Shown here: one piece after another, positions 54,270 through 64,000 of the stretch
Layout of the letters: each line of letters starts with the position of its first letter
How positions within the stretch are numbered: position 1 is the stretch's first letter
Assembly: GCA_001636675.1 (NCBI GenBank)
Contig: AZGY01000028.1
Span: 168,909 to 232,908 of the forward strand
Origin: Moelleriella libera RCEF 2490
Lineage: Eukaryota > Ascomycota > Sordariomycetes > Hypocreales > Clavicipitaceae
Direction of reading: 5' to 3'
DNA: 64,000 nt
Position numbers and translations under genes: made by a program
Notes under the pieces: model-generated
Database searches by the model: none
The model's input: only the letters and a program-made list of their open reading frames with translations
What the model was told of the DNA's origin: nothing

Positions 54270-54621
54270 TGAATATGATCACTACTGGAGAGGGTTCTCC
54301 CCTTCCTATGACTTTGAAAGGTCCACAATTGTCTATAGCATCCGCGTTGCGGCGGATACCCACTCACACAAACGCCACCGTACCGCGTTCTCTTCTTTGG
54401 TCACGTTAACTCTTGCCTGGGCCACCTTTACATTGTCCCCTACCATCATTTGATCTGGAGCCTCACTTTGATACAACACTCGGCATGTCTGTCACTAAGA
54501 CCATTTTAAGGGACTCGCGAAGTGCTGTTATGGTCAATGCGTCGGCTTACTTGCCCTGAAATATATTGCCAAAGCTATGTACGCATACATACACCTTCCC
54601 TCAGAAATCAATGGTTCTCCT

Positions 54622-55518
54622 CTAGGACTCTAGGGTCTTCTTATTCGCGATAGCTTCAAGCATCTCGGGCCAATGCGTCGGTACAATGGCACTCACGTAT
54701 TGGCCCCATTCCGCCGGCTCTTGGACCCAAAACTCTTCAGGGTGAAACTGCAAGAGCGTCTCGCGCAGGCACTGCAAGGAAGCAGGGAAATCAGCCGCGA
54801 ACATGTCCATAAGCCATGCGTAGAAGATTTGCCAGGAAGTTTCGGCTTTTGACGGACCCCTGCGAGCATTCCAGGCCTCGAAGAAAGAACGATGCTTCTC
54901 GTAAATGTACGAGAGGGTTTCTAACGATAGTTTTCCTTCACAGAGTCGAATCCTGCTCTGAATCGAACTCGTGAAACTGGTGTTGTGCCTCTCTGAGCTG
55001 TGAATGTACCAACATTCTGAAAAAATGAACCCAAAGTGGACGTTGATCATGTCTTGGCTTGGATTCATGGGACTACTGCAATTTTCGTAGCTGGCCTCTA
55101 AGCATTGGACCATTTCTAGCGATGGAGAATACGGCCCCTCGAGCCTTGCGGCGCGATCATCGCCTTGAAATCTGTAATTGATTTGTTTCGCAGACCTGAA
55201 CATCTGGAGAGGCGTGGCCTCGTAGTGACAAGACTTATTCGAGTGAATGCAGTGAGCGCAGGGCATTCCACCCCCGCACTTTACCTTGCGCCGTCTGCAG
55301 TTGGCGCAGGCTGGGCCCTTGCGGCTGGAACGGGCCGGTTTGGTTTTCTCGTTGCTTTTGCGTAGGTCTTCGCTGCCTTGGAAGTCGGCGACTGCGCTCG
55401 AAATTCTCCCGTTTCGTGACGTTGAAGTCTCGTCTTCAATATCTCTGCGATTCAATCTAAGCAAGTCGGTCTTCCTTGGATGTTTAGTGTTAGCTTACAG
55501 GTCTTGTGGGAGAAACAT
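54622..55518 (-). CDS. Zn(II)2Cys6 transcription factor, short
   Basis: Two exons, 55518-55499 (20 nt) and 55456-54622, separated by a 42-bp intron (donor GTAAGC, acceptor TTAG), give 284 aa starting MFLPQDL. The zinc cluster CANCRRRKVKC, then MPCAHCIHSNKSC lies at about residues 58-83 with upstream basic residues. The rest is a partial middle region (PSLEMVQCLEASYENC, FEAWNARRGPSKAETSWQIF) and ends EAIANKKTLES. The fungal-specific regulatory domain is absent or very divergent. The small size suggests a DNA-binding protein with a minimal effector region. Intron of 42 nt is near the fungal minimum. Confidence 0.8.
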
Positions 55519-57141
55519 GATTTCTGGACTTTCTGCCTCAACCAAGTAATTCAAGTTATCCATTGAGAGCAAAGAATACGCCGAGTTCAGAGTCGTTCGA
55601 TAAAATGATCAGTCATCGGGTAAGAAGCAGTTCAGATAGAGAACAGACGGTCCAAACTACTATGGAAAGAAGGAAGTCGTTGTATTGGGAGTATCATTGG
55701 GTTGCGATGCCTCTTATGTGCTGAGCCATGTAGTTTTAGAAAAGATATGAGAATTTTGAAACCCTGGATGACTCGAATGCCAGCCACCGGCAATTCCTAG
55801 ATAGGAAAGACGCGCGCATCCTCTCCATCTGCCGTCGTCAGCAGGCCTCATCAAGCCAATCATACCATCTTATGCTCGTCGGTGGTCATCTGCCGTCTTT
55901 CTGAAAGGGTCACACTACGTATGCGAGGATGAAACTACACTTGCATGAATATCCCCCTCGCTTCCCTCCCCCCTCTCCGGTTTTTCTTTCCACTGATCTG
56001 TTGGCATAGCTGAAATGTGACGAGAGTCTGACTCAGTCTCCCGGCGGATATCCTTGCCCGATGAATTGCAGAAAGTGGACGTTACATTGAGACGCTGCTT
56101 GGCGAAGTGGCTTTATCTAGGGAAAAGCTCCCTAGTGCGCGAGGCCTACAGGGAGAACAGGGGCTCAGATGGCTTGCTACCGCCGCGAGCAAATATGTCA
56201 GAATCGTCGCTAGCTTTCAATTCTCGTTCTGTTCACTTCTGACAATAGACATCGGAAGGTCTACTGGACTCGTTGCTATTGGCTTAAGGCGAAGAGACAG
56301 CCAGGTGCAGGATGCGGACTTTCCATTCGATAGTTTTGAGAGGAAAAGCTCTTTTCTCATGAGAGAAGAACTCTGCCGGTTGAGCCGATGCTCATGGTCA
56401 TAATGCCGACATGGCCGCAATCTTGCATGTGGGAATGGACGAAAACCTGGTTTAGCGTATGGGCCGACTCTGAAAGACATGCATGCAGCGTAAGCATTGG
56501 AATGCGAAGAGTGCCACACATCAAACATTATTGAGGGCTGCGAGTTGGTGAGCATCGCTGGATGCCTGAAATTGGACACTGGCCGTCGTCCGGCTTTCGA
56601 GAACTGAAACAGCGACTGCAATATCTGTCCCATGCAGCAAGTCGATCGAGGCTCTGATCAACGAGCTACACGTTCCCGCGACAACATCTTCTAAAAGGCG
56701 AGATGTGTTGAAGTGACTCCAGAGATTGATGTGTGACGGCCGTCCGGTCAATATTGGACGATCGGTTTGGGCCCAAGCGGATCCCTGTCCCGTTGGTTGG
56801 CAGGGATAAAATTGCAAAAGATACAGTATTCATGGATCGTGGCTCCACGAGATTCCATCACCCCGCTTCAGTGGCGACCTACATGTCATATGCAGATATG
56901 CACAGACTGAAGAACGTAGACGCCCGATACTGTCTAGTTTACCTATCAGCTCCCACATACCCTTGTTCACATGATTCGCTTCACACCCTCTTCGCGGTGC
57001 GCGACCAAGCTCTCATCCATGGTCTTCGTTGGCCCCCCTCCCTTCTCAAAATCTACTCCCTTCTCTTCTCTTTATCACTTTCATCCAAATTTCGTTGTTG
57101 TGGATAGAGGCTGCTGCTTCTCGCTCTTCGTTGGTCAAATA
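55519..57141. other. 1.6-kb stretch with no recognised gene
   Basis: No protein family recognised. The last ~100 bp (57020-57110) is CT-rich, a typical fungal core-promoter pattern for the gene at 57142. Confidence 0.4.
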
Positions 57142-57453
57142 ATGACTTCCAAAGAACGCTCGCTGCGCGATGCACTTGCCAAGATTCGCAATCCTCGCAG
57201 CTCCCAGGTCGTCCTCCCATTCCCAGTAGCTTTCGAGCATCGGTACAATCAAAAACAGCTTTTACCTTTCGATATCCAAGAATTCGTTCACCTTATATTA
57301 CGACTTAATTCTTTCCATTCTTTGAAAAGCGTCCTTCGTGGATCAGAAGAGACCATTAAGACAACCCTTATAAGTCGAGACACGGTCCTTCAGGAACTTG
57401 AAGAAAATTGGTCAAAAGTGTTCAAGCAAAGGAAGCAGATCGGGTTGTCATAG
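57142..57453 (+). CDS. Small hypothetical protein, possibly first exon
   Basis: ATG 57142 follows a CT-rich promoter tract. The frame encodes 103 aa (SKERSLRDALAKIRNPRSSQ, FDIQEFVHLILRLNSF, LKSVLRGSEETIKTTL, VLQELEENWSKVFKQRKQ) with a helical, charged character and no known domain. Open frames at 57538-57852 and 57919-58212 on the same strand could be further exons of the same gene, but I could not find splice sites that I trust. Confidence 0.4.
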   Translation: MTSKERSLRDALAKIRNPRSSQVVLPFPVAFEHRYNQKQLLPFDIQEFVHLILRLNSFHSLKSVLRGSEETIKTTLISRDTVLQELEENWSKVFKQRKQIGLS

Positions 57454-59677
57454 TCCACAGTTTTTCTGCTCGGTCAGCCTTTTTATTAGACTTGACCTTC
57501 CTTTCCTGTCGAAACTTCTCGCTGAACGGAACCAGAAGTGTTTAGTCAGTGTCTCAAAGACGAGCTTGCGCCAATGTCGCAAAAAGTACGTCATAACGGG
57601 TTGTCTAGCCATGATGGTATATTTTGCCAGAACGGAAACAAACTTTTCGATATTGGAAGCCTCTGCGAAGTCATTCAAGCAAGAGAACATGTGACAGAAC
57701 GCGACCAAATGGTAGTCTGGAAGCCGAAGTCAAATCCGCAATACAGTAGCGAGACTTTCCAAAAAGGTCAGAGAAGCCTGTCCATTGCCCGTTCCAGCTT
57801 ATCATTTCGTTTTTCTCTTTTCTCATCCAAACGAAGACCCAAAAAATGCTAAGTTGCAAAAGTAGGCTACGCCGCAAAGCTGGAAGAGAAACCCTCGAAG
57901 CACGCCACAAGATAGATCATGTCAAAGACCTCTGAGGTCAGACTCGATCGGCGAGTATATCATATGTTGCAACCTTCCATGGGCTTTGTCAGGTATCGAG
58001 ACGCAGGGCTCAGCCTTCCTGATGCTTTCGACAGCCAAGCCTCACATTCCATAATTAGCTGTTCGAGTCCAGACAACGTTCTTATGGAGTCATCAAGCGT
58101 TGGAAGCGACGGCACGACTCGCGACAGCACATGCTCAAAGTTTAGGTTTCCCAAAATGCTAGATGTACAGCATGTTGCTGTTTCATTCCCTCGAGATTCG
58201 CCTAAAGCTTGATGCAATATCATTAAACACAACATCCCCTACTCCTAATGAGTGATAAAGATGTCGCATATCGCACCCGCATCAGTCGTTATTAAGACGT
58301 TCTCAGTGATGTGAGTGGCCACTCCGATTGCTAGGGTTTGTCCCGCGATATGAGGTAGGCTGGTCCCCCAGTCCTGGATAGGATTTAGGTCAGCCGGGCC
58401 TAGGGTTCTCACTCTTGTATTAGATGGCTCCCGTAGTCGAACTGCCCCCATGTTCTTTTTTCTGATCAGAAGTCATCCAAGCAATAAGACAATTGCGCGG
58501 CATGCGCTGGTGGAAGGTTTACGAAGGGCAGTCACTAGAGACTCTGCCCTGGCGGGGAAATTCAGGTCTTGGCAAATTTCGTTGCCCTCTTTCCATTTAA
58601 ATCGTGTATTCGCCAGGAATGAGCCAAAGCCTGTATGTAGAGTCAATGCGTATGGAGGATGAAGTCAAAAGTAGTGCACGTTATAGCATACTGTCAGCTA
58701 TCGATAAGTCGATAAGAGGCTGGAAGTACTGACAAAAGAAGCTCACTAAAGCCGCTATAATTTTTACGAAGAACTACGCTATAAGATTGTCCTTTAGTGG
58801 ATGCTCTCCCTAGGTTGAGTTTTTCTAGCAATATAATTTAGTAAATTTTGTACCTCGGACACTTAAGTGGGGGCTTCTATTAGTCTCCACCGTGTGCGAC
58901 ACGCACTTTTGACCTCGTAGTCTATACTGGAGAATGATGTGCTGACTAAGGTGGTCTCTCGTTGTTGAGTTGGCCTCGTTTTTCCATGGTGCACAGAAAG
59001 TGTCTACTGGTGAGGTTGAAAAAGGCAAAATGTCACGTGATACTGGCTGTGGGCTATGGACGCTTTTCGTCAGGTTGTCGACAGTCCTGCCCGTAAGAAA
59101 TATCTTGGTTCAGAACGTTCGATAGGGCGATCTTCACACGTGCGATGTTGCGCCGCAAAACGTTCAAATACTTTCTTAGCGTCGGCCGTGGTCTCTTGGG
59201 TGCTCGAGGGGTATAGGCAGCGTGACGCAAGTGAAGCGCGCCTGTGGAGATATGGGCGGTCCCATCGGGCTTCAATATGGTTTGGGCATACGCTTGCCAG
59301 AGGTCAAGATACACTATGCAAGCGTACCACCTGATTAAGACGGTAACTCCATTGCAAGGCAAGGTCGAATCACGAATTTATTGTACATGGAAAAGACAAA
59401 CTAGCTAGTTAGACATCGACCAGGATAAGGTTCTTTCCCGTAGCTAGAATGAAGGACCCAGTTTTGCGCTTAATAATAGCATTAAGTGTACTTGTCTTTG
59501 TGAGGCCAGAACCGTGTGGCTGAAAGAAACCCCGCACGTGATTTTGGTGAGAAAATCGGAAAGGATTGATGGAAGAAAGCGCGGCTTGCGGATCTGACAT
59601 CTCGTCCTCGCGTATCATTAAGCCGAAAAGGACGAAATTCTTCGTCGCTACCAGGCGCGTCCGTGGCCTTGTTTCGT
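57454..59677. other. Mixed stretch, two weak frames
   Basis: Frames at 57538-57852 (LFDIGSLCEVIQAREHVTER) and 57919-58212 (RLDRRVYHMLQPSMGFVRYR) are on the plus strand after the small gene at 57142. They have no known domain. 58660-58860 is AT-rich. Nothing else seen. Confidence 0.35.
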
Positions 59678-61504
59678 CTACCTGATTAGGCCCCGCTGCA
59701 TTTGATTCAGTCTAGCAGAGCGCCTCACCTTCCGTGGGTTCAGCGCTGCACAGGGATTATCGGTGGCCTGAAAGTCGGGATATCGAAAATTTGGCAGTTT
59801 CCGCCATTTTCCCAAAAACGCGCGCTGCACAGAATGATTGGACATTAGTCTAGAACGTCGCTGGGACATAACCATCGGCCTGCCATGATCATTGTCTGCT
59901 TTGACTGGAAGCGTCCGGTCGTTCGCTTGGTGATTGGGCGTCTGCTCCTTCGGTATGATGATTGTTCGCGTCTGATCATCCAAATCATTAACTGCAGGAG
60001 ACAATTGGTACTGGGCTTGATCGCCCGGGATAATTCTTAGGCAGTCCTTGACGTCGCACAAGCTCAGCGCTTCGAAATAGCACTCGCTAGAAGTGAGCCG
60101 GCTTTGTGGTTCAATCAGAAGCATGCGGCCAAGGAGATGCGGCAAAGTATTCGGCTTGGCTTCATTCTTCATCTCCAGCCTAGCTTTCTTGGCGATTCTG
60201 TCGCACCAGTCTGCTTGCGTGTCGAGTCCAAAACCGTTCAGCTTGGGGAGACCGGAATATATTTCCAGAAGGACCACACCCAAAGACCAAACATCAATAG
60301 CGGCGCTGTAAGATCTCGACAGGACCTCGACAGCTAAGTAGGTAAAAGTCCCACAAATAGTCTGTTTACTGTGAGCCATATCCTTGGCAAGGCCGAAGTC
60401 GGACAACCAAACCACGATTTCCTGAGAGGTGCGTGTCGAGACTAGGACATTCTCTGGTTTGATGTCTCGATGAAATATTCCCTTACTATGCACAAATTCT
60501 AGTGCGCTGGCGAGCTGCTGCATAATGAAGATGCACTCTTGACTGGAAATATCTTTTTGATTGTCCAGGGCACCTAGCGGAGCAAAGTCCATATAAATAG
60601 CGGGAGGTTGTAGAGTGTGGGAGTGTATTTGCACGATATTTCGCTTGGGCAAATGATTAGCTTTTGCATCCGGAAGTCTCGGCGTTTGTGAACGTACGTG
60701 CTTAAGATTTTTTGTCAATGTAGCCTCATTCATCCAAAGTGCAATCTCGCGTTGTGTTTTCAAGAGTCCTTTTTTTGGTGTTTTCCGCACGATACATTTA
60801 CCGCTGCATGGATTGCGCAGAAGCTCGACTACCCCGAACCCTCCGCTCCCGAGAAATTTCACCTCGTTCGACGGAAGAGGTGTTGCAGCGCCGCTTGGTG
60901 GCATCGTATTAGGGACGCTGTACGTTTTGAGAAATGCAAAAATGTCAGGAAGACCCAAATGTATTGGATCCGTGACGCAGAGCTCGTGCGCTGGGCAATG
61001 ATGTGGAATCGTTGCCTCTGGTGTCTGTAGTCGAAACTGAAATGGACCTCCGAAACGGAGTGCGACTGGAGCGTCTTTGACGACAGCTCGTTTCCCAATA
61101 GCCCAAGTCTCTTTGTAATAGCATTTCCATTGATTGCCAAGCCCGACCTTTGTACCATAGGTAGAATGGTCGTGAAGCGTCAGAGATCCCGTCACGCCGA
61201 GCGCGATCGTGCAGTGCTTTGCGCTGATTGTCGGATGCTCCAGGCTCAGCTTATTTCCAGAGTCCCTGCCGATCGTGAAAGGGAGCTCAGAAAATGGCAC
61301 GATGATTCTCGGAAGATAGTCATCTTTGTCGAAATCTTCATCACGTGGCTCCGCTGTTCCGGCTCGTTCATGCTGGCTAAGCCGTGTACGATTTGATAGC
61401 GATGCTTTCCTGGCTGGTTGTCCCAGTCGATGCTGCAAGACAAGTAGTGAGGAGACTCCGCTGGATTCGTCAGGATATAGGCGGAATGCTTCGCGATTCT
61501 CCAT
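59678..61504 (-). CDS. FHA-domain serine/threonine protein kinase
   Basis: Single exon, 608 aa, ATG at 61504. An N-terminal FHA domain (about 65-160) has PFTIGRDSGNKLSLEHPTIS, then AKHCTIAL and HDHSTYGTK, where the usual NGT is YGT. The kinase domain (about 210-470) has the Gly loop FLGSGGFGVVELL, a Lys in KCIVRKTPKK, catalytic loop FHRDIKPENVL, metal-binding LSDFGLAKD, an activation-segment end GTFTYLAVEVL and the αF DVWSLGVVLL. The APE motif reads AVE, losing the Pro. The order FHA-kinase recalls Rad53/Cds1 checkpoint kinases, but it is much shorter and the tail is basic. FHA binds phospho-Thr. It may modify host signalling from the island. Confidence 0.88.
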   Translation of the reverse strand: MENREAFRLYPDESSGVSSLLVLQHRLGQPARKASLSNRTRLSQHERAGTAEPRDEDFDKDDYLPRIIVPFSELPFTIGRDSGNKLSLEHPTISAKHCTIALGVTGSLTLHDHSTYGTKVGLGNQWKCYYKETWAIGKRAVVKDAPVALRFGGPFQFRLQTPEATIPHHCPAHELCVTDPIHLGLPDIFAFLKTYSVPNTMPPSGAATPLPSNEVKFLGSGGFGVVELLRNPCSGKCIVRKTPKKGLLKTQREIALWMNEATLTKNLKHVRSQTPRLPDAKANHLPKRNIVQIHSHTLQPPAIYMDFAPLGALDNQKDISSQECIFIMQQLASALEFVHSKGIFHRDIKPENVLVSTRTSQEIVVWLSDFGLAKDMAHSKQTICGTFTYLAVEVLSRSYSAAIDVWSLGVVLLEIYSGLPKLNGFGLDTQADWCDRIAKKARLEMKNEAKPNTLPHLLGRMLLIEPQSRLTSSECYFEALSLCDVKDCLRIIPGDQAQYQLSPAVNDLDDQTRTIIIPKEQTPNHQANDRTLPVKADNDHGRPMVMSQRRSRLMSNHSVQRAFLGKWRKLPNFRYPDFQATDNPCAALNPRKVRRSARLNQMQRGLIR

Positions 61505-62003
61505 CGTAATGACTTGGGAAGCATGAGATGAGAAGACCTACTCAGATGACATTTCAGCCAGATATAAACACGAGAGCCAACGCTGGATGGCGTTGCAGCG
61601 GCTAGAGCCTTATTTCATTGGCTGAGCTTGCAGGGCACTTGATTCATCACGGCGATGACCTGATTGCACTCGACCGGCGACACGACGAGACTTAATGCAA
61701 GGGACCTTTTGTGGGCCTTTGGTTGGGTGCTACCTTGCCAGGGGACTGGAGATTAGCGCCGCGCACCAGGCCAATCAAGCATAATGCTAACGTCTAGTAA
61801 CAGCATGTAGGCTAAAATTAGCACGATTTTTCCTGTTAGCAGGCGGTTATTCGTAGCGCCATGAACCGTCGTCCGTCCACATTTAAAACACGCACGCAGA
61901 CTGCAGCCGTTCTCACGAGAAAATTAAAAGTGCCACGATCGTTTGACACGGCGTCTGAATTTGAAGGCAACACTCCCTGAGCCATCCCATCATCTGTCTC
62001 TCG
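61505..62003. promoter_or_regulatory. Divergent promoter region of the FHA-kinase and the 62004 gene
   Basis: About 500 bp between divergent genes. An ATTTAAAACA box at 61881-61890 lies 123 bp before the plus-strand ATG. Confidence 0.4.
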
Positions 62004-62807
62004 ATGGCGCCCCTGACCCGAAGCGCCACTCATCGGGCCATGCAGCCGAAGAACCTTAGCCCACTTCGTTCACTCAGGATTTTGGACCTCGATAGACTGG
62101 AATCAGTGGACTGTGCAGCGCACCAACCGGGAGCCATTGATAGTCATGAGCTAGCCATGGCACTGGAAAGACTCCCTGAACGCACGGCTTCTCCCGACAG
62201 TCCCGGTCAGGTTGATAATCGTGCCCGTTATATCCTGAAATCCGAAGGCTTTCCAGACATTCTTGACGATGTTCTGGATAATCACGAAAAGGAATTTGAT
62301 CTCACCATCGCGGCTATCCTGGAGATTTGGATCGATTTTAAGCGGCAAGGGCTGAGAAAACGGTCCTTAAAATATACCCTCCGGGAGTGCAAGGAGAACA
62401 GCCGTCTGCTCCTGATAAGCTCAGCAGGCCCCGAATTTGCAATGAGGATGATTGCTGATAAGGCAGCCATGGGTCGACTATATGAGAGAACCAAGATACC
62501 TGAATCCCGTTGCAAAACAGATTTTACCGAATATTGCATACACATCAAACGCGCTCTAATAAAACAAGGGTTTACTAAATTACCTTGTTTATGGCGAGTA
62601 GCTCGCACTTCTCACGTTCACGACCGAGCAATAGAATTTCTTGGGTTTCTTTATCACGAGGCTAAAGGCAGAAAGGCTGATCGGAATTATGGGAGACAAG
62701 AACCTAGGAGTTTGTATGTAAAGCTAGCGAAACACATTCACACTAAACTTAATGAGCGCCTTAGGTATTCTCATAGGTTAGCCCGCATCACACGTCTAAA
62801 TTGTTAA
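62004..62807 (+). CDS. Hypothetical helical basic protein
   Basis: Single exon, 267 aa, ATG 62004. It is strongly helical and basic (DILDDVLDNHEKEFDLTIAA, ILEIWIDFKRQGLRKRSLKY, FTEYCIHIKRALIKQGFTKL, KLAKHIHTKLNERLRYSHRL). No family recognised. The protein ends RLARITRLNC just before the fold-back element. It is the last gene on the right of the dense island. Confidence 0.55.
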   Translation: MAPLTRSATHRAMQPKNLSPLRSLRILDLDRLESVDCAAHQPGAIDSHELAMALERLPERTASPDSPGQVDNRARYILKSEGFPDILDDVLDNHEKEFDLTIAAILEIWIDFKRQGLRKRSLKYTLRECKENSRLLLISSAGPEFAMRMIADKAAMGRLYERTKIPESRCKTDFTEYCIHIKRALIKQGFTKLPCLWRVARTSHVHDRAIEFLGFLYHEAKGRKADRNYGRQEPRSLYVKLAKHIHTKLNERLRYSHRLARITRLNC

Positions 62808-62912
62808 AATTTGTGTGTTAGAGGGGGGGACTCACGCTTTAATTGGAAATAGACAATGGTTATCTTCTCGAATATGGCATTCCCTATAAGTTAGACGAAG
62901 GCATCTTTTCTA

Positions 62913-63234
62913 CTTGTGCCACGCCCCACATACCTAGTTGTTGCTCGCGGGCTCCCACCTACTAGGTAGTGCTAAACACATTAACAGGCCAGACACCTCG
63001 CGGGCTACCTGGGTTTTAGGCCTCTAAGTTAATTTAAAAATAAGAAAATTAAAAAGTATTTTAAGTATTTATATAATAAAGTTTTAAAATATAAGAAAAA
63101 AATTTAATATTCTCTTATATAAGCTACTAAAAACCTAGGTAGCCCGCGAGGTGTCCAGCCCATTAACATGTCCAGCACCACGTAGCAGGTGGGAGCCCGC
63201 GAACAACAACTAAATATGTGGGGCGTGGCACAAG
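62913..63234. mobile_element. Fold-back MITE-like element with ~108-bp arms
   Basis: The left arm (62913-63020) starts CTTGTGCCACGCCCCACATA. The reverse complement of the right arm (63127-63234) starts with the same 20 bases and stays alignable to CACCTCGCGGGCTACCT. Differences are mainly C/T transitions. The centre (63025-63120) is AT-rich. No open frame, so it is non-autonomous. A clear target-site duplication could not be read. Confidence 0.88.
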
Positions 63235-63336
63235 CATAGCGTGGAACCATCCCAAGCGTCTAAGTCGAGGTGGCTAAGCCTATAAGAAGAACGGTTTAGG
63301 CAGTGGTGACGGAGAACGGAATGTGCATGTTCCTTC

Positions 63337-64000
63337 TCAGAGCTCCATTCGGGGGTCGCGAAGCCGAGCTAACGACAGCTTCCTCGAGATCGATGCAATA
63401 TAACCATTTGGAACAGCAATGTCGTGAAGAAGGCCCTCCTGTATAATGCAGCCGATATCTGCTTGGGACTGAGTCATGTACATCTCATATCTAAGCCGGT
63501 GGGAAAGAATCTGCGTGCCTCGAATTATTGCCGATATTACCCCGTTCGTGATAGCGTTCATGATATCACTGGAAGGCGGATTGCAGTGTGGCGCCATCGA
63601 GGACATGGGAGGGAATATCAGAGGAAATGGGGAGGGGAGGGAACAAATGGGAATACCTTGCTGGTTTGGCCCTTCTAATTTCATGAAATCGATACGTGCC
63701 CGTACCCACGTCCTGTATCAGGGATGTGAAGCTCAGGCCCATGATGTCACGCCCCAAAGAAATTTGAGTCAAATCTTGTTGTGCAAGTACGACAAACTGT
63801 CTACCACGAGAAGCTAAGAAAGCAATAAACGAGCACCGTGTTGAATAGCTGTGACAAGTAGCCAGCCTTTAGGTCTATCTTCGCACCCTATGAGTACTCA
63901 CTCACTCGCCCGTGGTCCGCTCTAGAAAGCTGTGTTCATCATTCCCGAAATCTTCGTCCGAAATGGTGTCTATCTCTGGTTCGGGTTCTAATTTAGCGAT
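63337..64000 (-). CDS. 3' exons of an unrecognised gene running off the right edge
   Basis: Best reading, minus strand: exon 64000-63906 (IAKLEPEPEIDTISDEDFGN, acidic), exon 63800-63657 (QFVVLAQQDLTQISLGRDIM, then GLSFTSLIQDVGTGTYRF) and last exon 63568-63337 (DIMNAITNGVISAIIRGTQI, LARLRDPRMEL). Introns are 105 bp (donor GTGAGT, acceptor GGTAG) and 88 bp (donor GTATTC, acceptor TCCAG). Frames agree across both junctions. No domain recognised. The first donor has close alternatives in GTGAGTGAGTAC, so details may shift. Confidence 0.5.

Noticed and set aside
56733..57107. 124-codon plus-strand frame before the gene at 57142
   Set aside because: It overlaps the CT-rich promoter tract and has no recognisable sequence.
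62004..62807. Considered as a possible truncated DUF3435 captain because of its edge position
   Set aside because: No tyrosine-recombinase R-H-R-Y pattern and no DUF3435-like stretches.

Overview
The window is nuclear DNA of a filamentous ascomycete (Pezizomycotina; a Sordariomycete-type fungus fits, but this is not proven). Genes carry short GT-AG introns of about 45-140 nt with CTAAT/CTGAC branch sites. Hallmark fungal families are present: an X325/BIM1-like copper protein, BtgC-type GH17, Zn(II)2Cys6 regulators, a HET domain, a DUF7492 protein and Starship-type DUF3723, FRE and PLP genes. I annotated by joining open frames across splice sites that I could read. Where start or splice is uncertain, I say so.

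Region 1 (1-15,000) looks like ordinary core chromosome. It holds the 3' end of DOA1/UFD3 (ubiquitin/Cdc48 adaptor), a GPI-anchored X325/BIM1-like protein, an SRR1-domain protein, btgC (membrane-anchored GH17 beta-1,3-glucanase), a 5.4-kb stretch with no recognisable gene, and a Zn(II)2Cys6 transcription factor whose zinc cluster is split by what reads as a 4-nt micro-exon.

Region 2 (about 16,000-25,000) is repeat-rich and mosaic. It contains a 5'-half tRNA-Gly copy and an intact intron-containing tRNA-Gly(GCC) 7.7 kb apart in direct orientation, a HET-ankyrin gene between them, an inverted pair of a diverged repeat, two hairpins, AT-rich blocks that look RIP-mutated, a frameshifted Hsp70-like fragment, and the last exons of a fungal rhodopsin-domain membrane protein.

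Region 3 (about 25,200-62,800) is a dense accessory island of about twenty genes, mostly small and unfamiliar. Its core is an uninterrupted run of the three auxiliary families known from Starship giant transposons: a ferric-reductase-like FRE, a patatin-like PLP and DUF3723. A small MADS-like gene sits between FRE and PLP. PLP has lost its catalytic motifs and FRE its usual FAD-binding motif. The rest looks like cargo: a BRCT protein, an FHA-kinase, a nucleotidyltransferase-like protein, a tandem pair of an undescribed ~200-aa family, a second MADS-like protein, several coiled-coil proteins, a transthyretin-like protein without HIUase catalytic residues, secreted and membrane proteins, a cysteine/histidine-rich protein and a second Zn(II)2Cys6 regulator. 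Many of these genes have TATA-like boxes 45-125 bp before the start codon. No DUF3435 tyrosine recombinase (captain) is visible, so if this is a Starship its captain end lies outside the window or has been lost.

Region 4 (62,900-64,000) holds a fold-back MITE-like element with ~108-bp arms and the 3' exons of an unrecognised gene that runs off the right edge.
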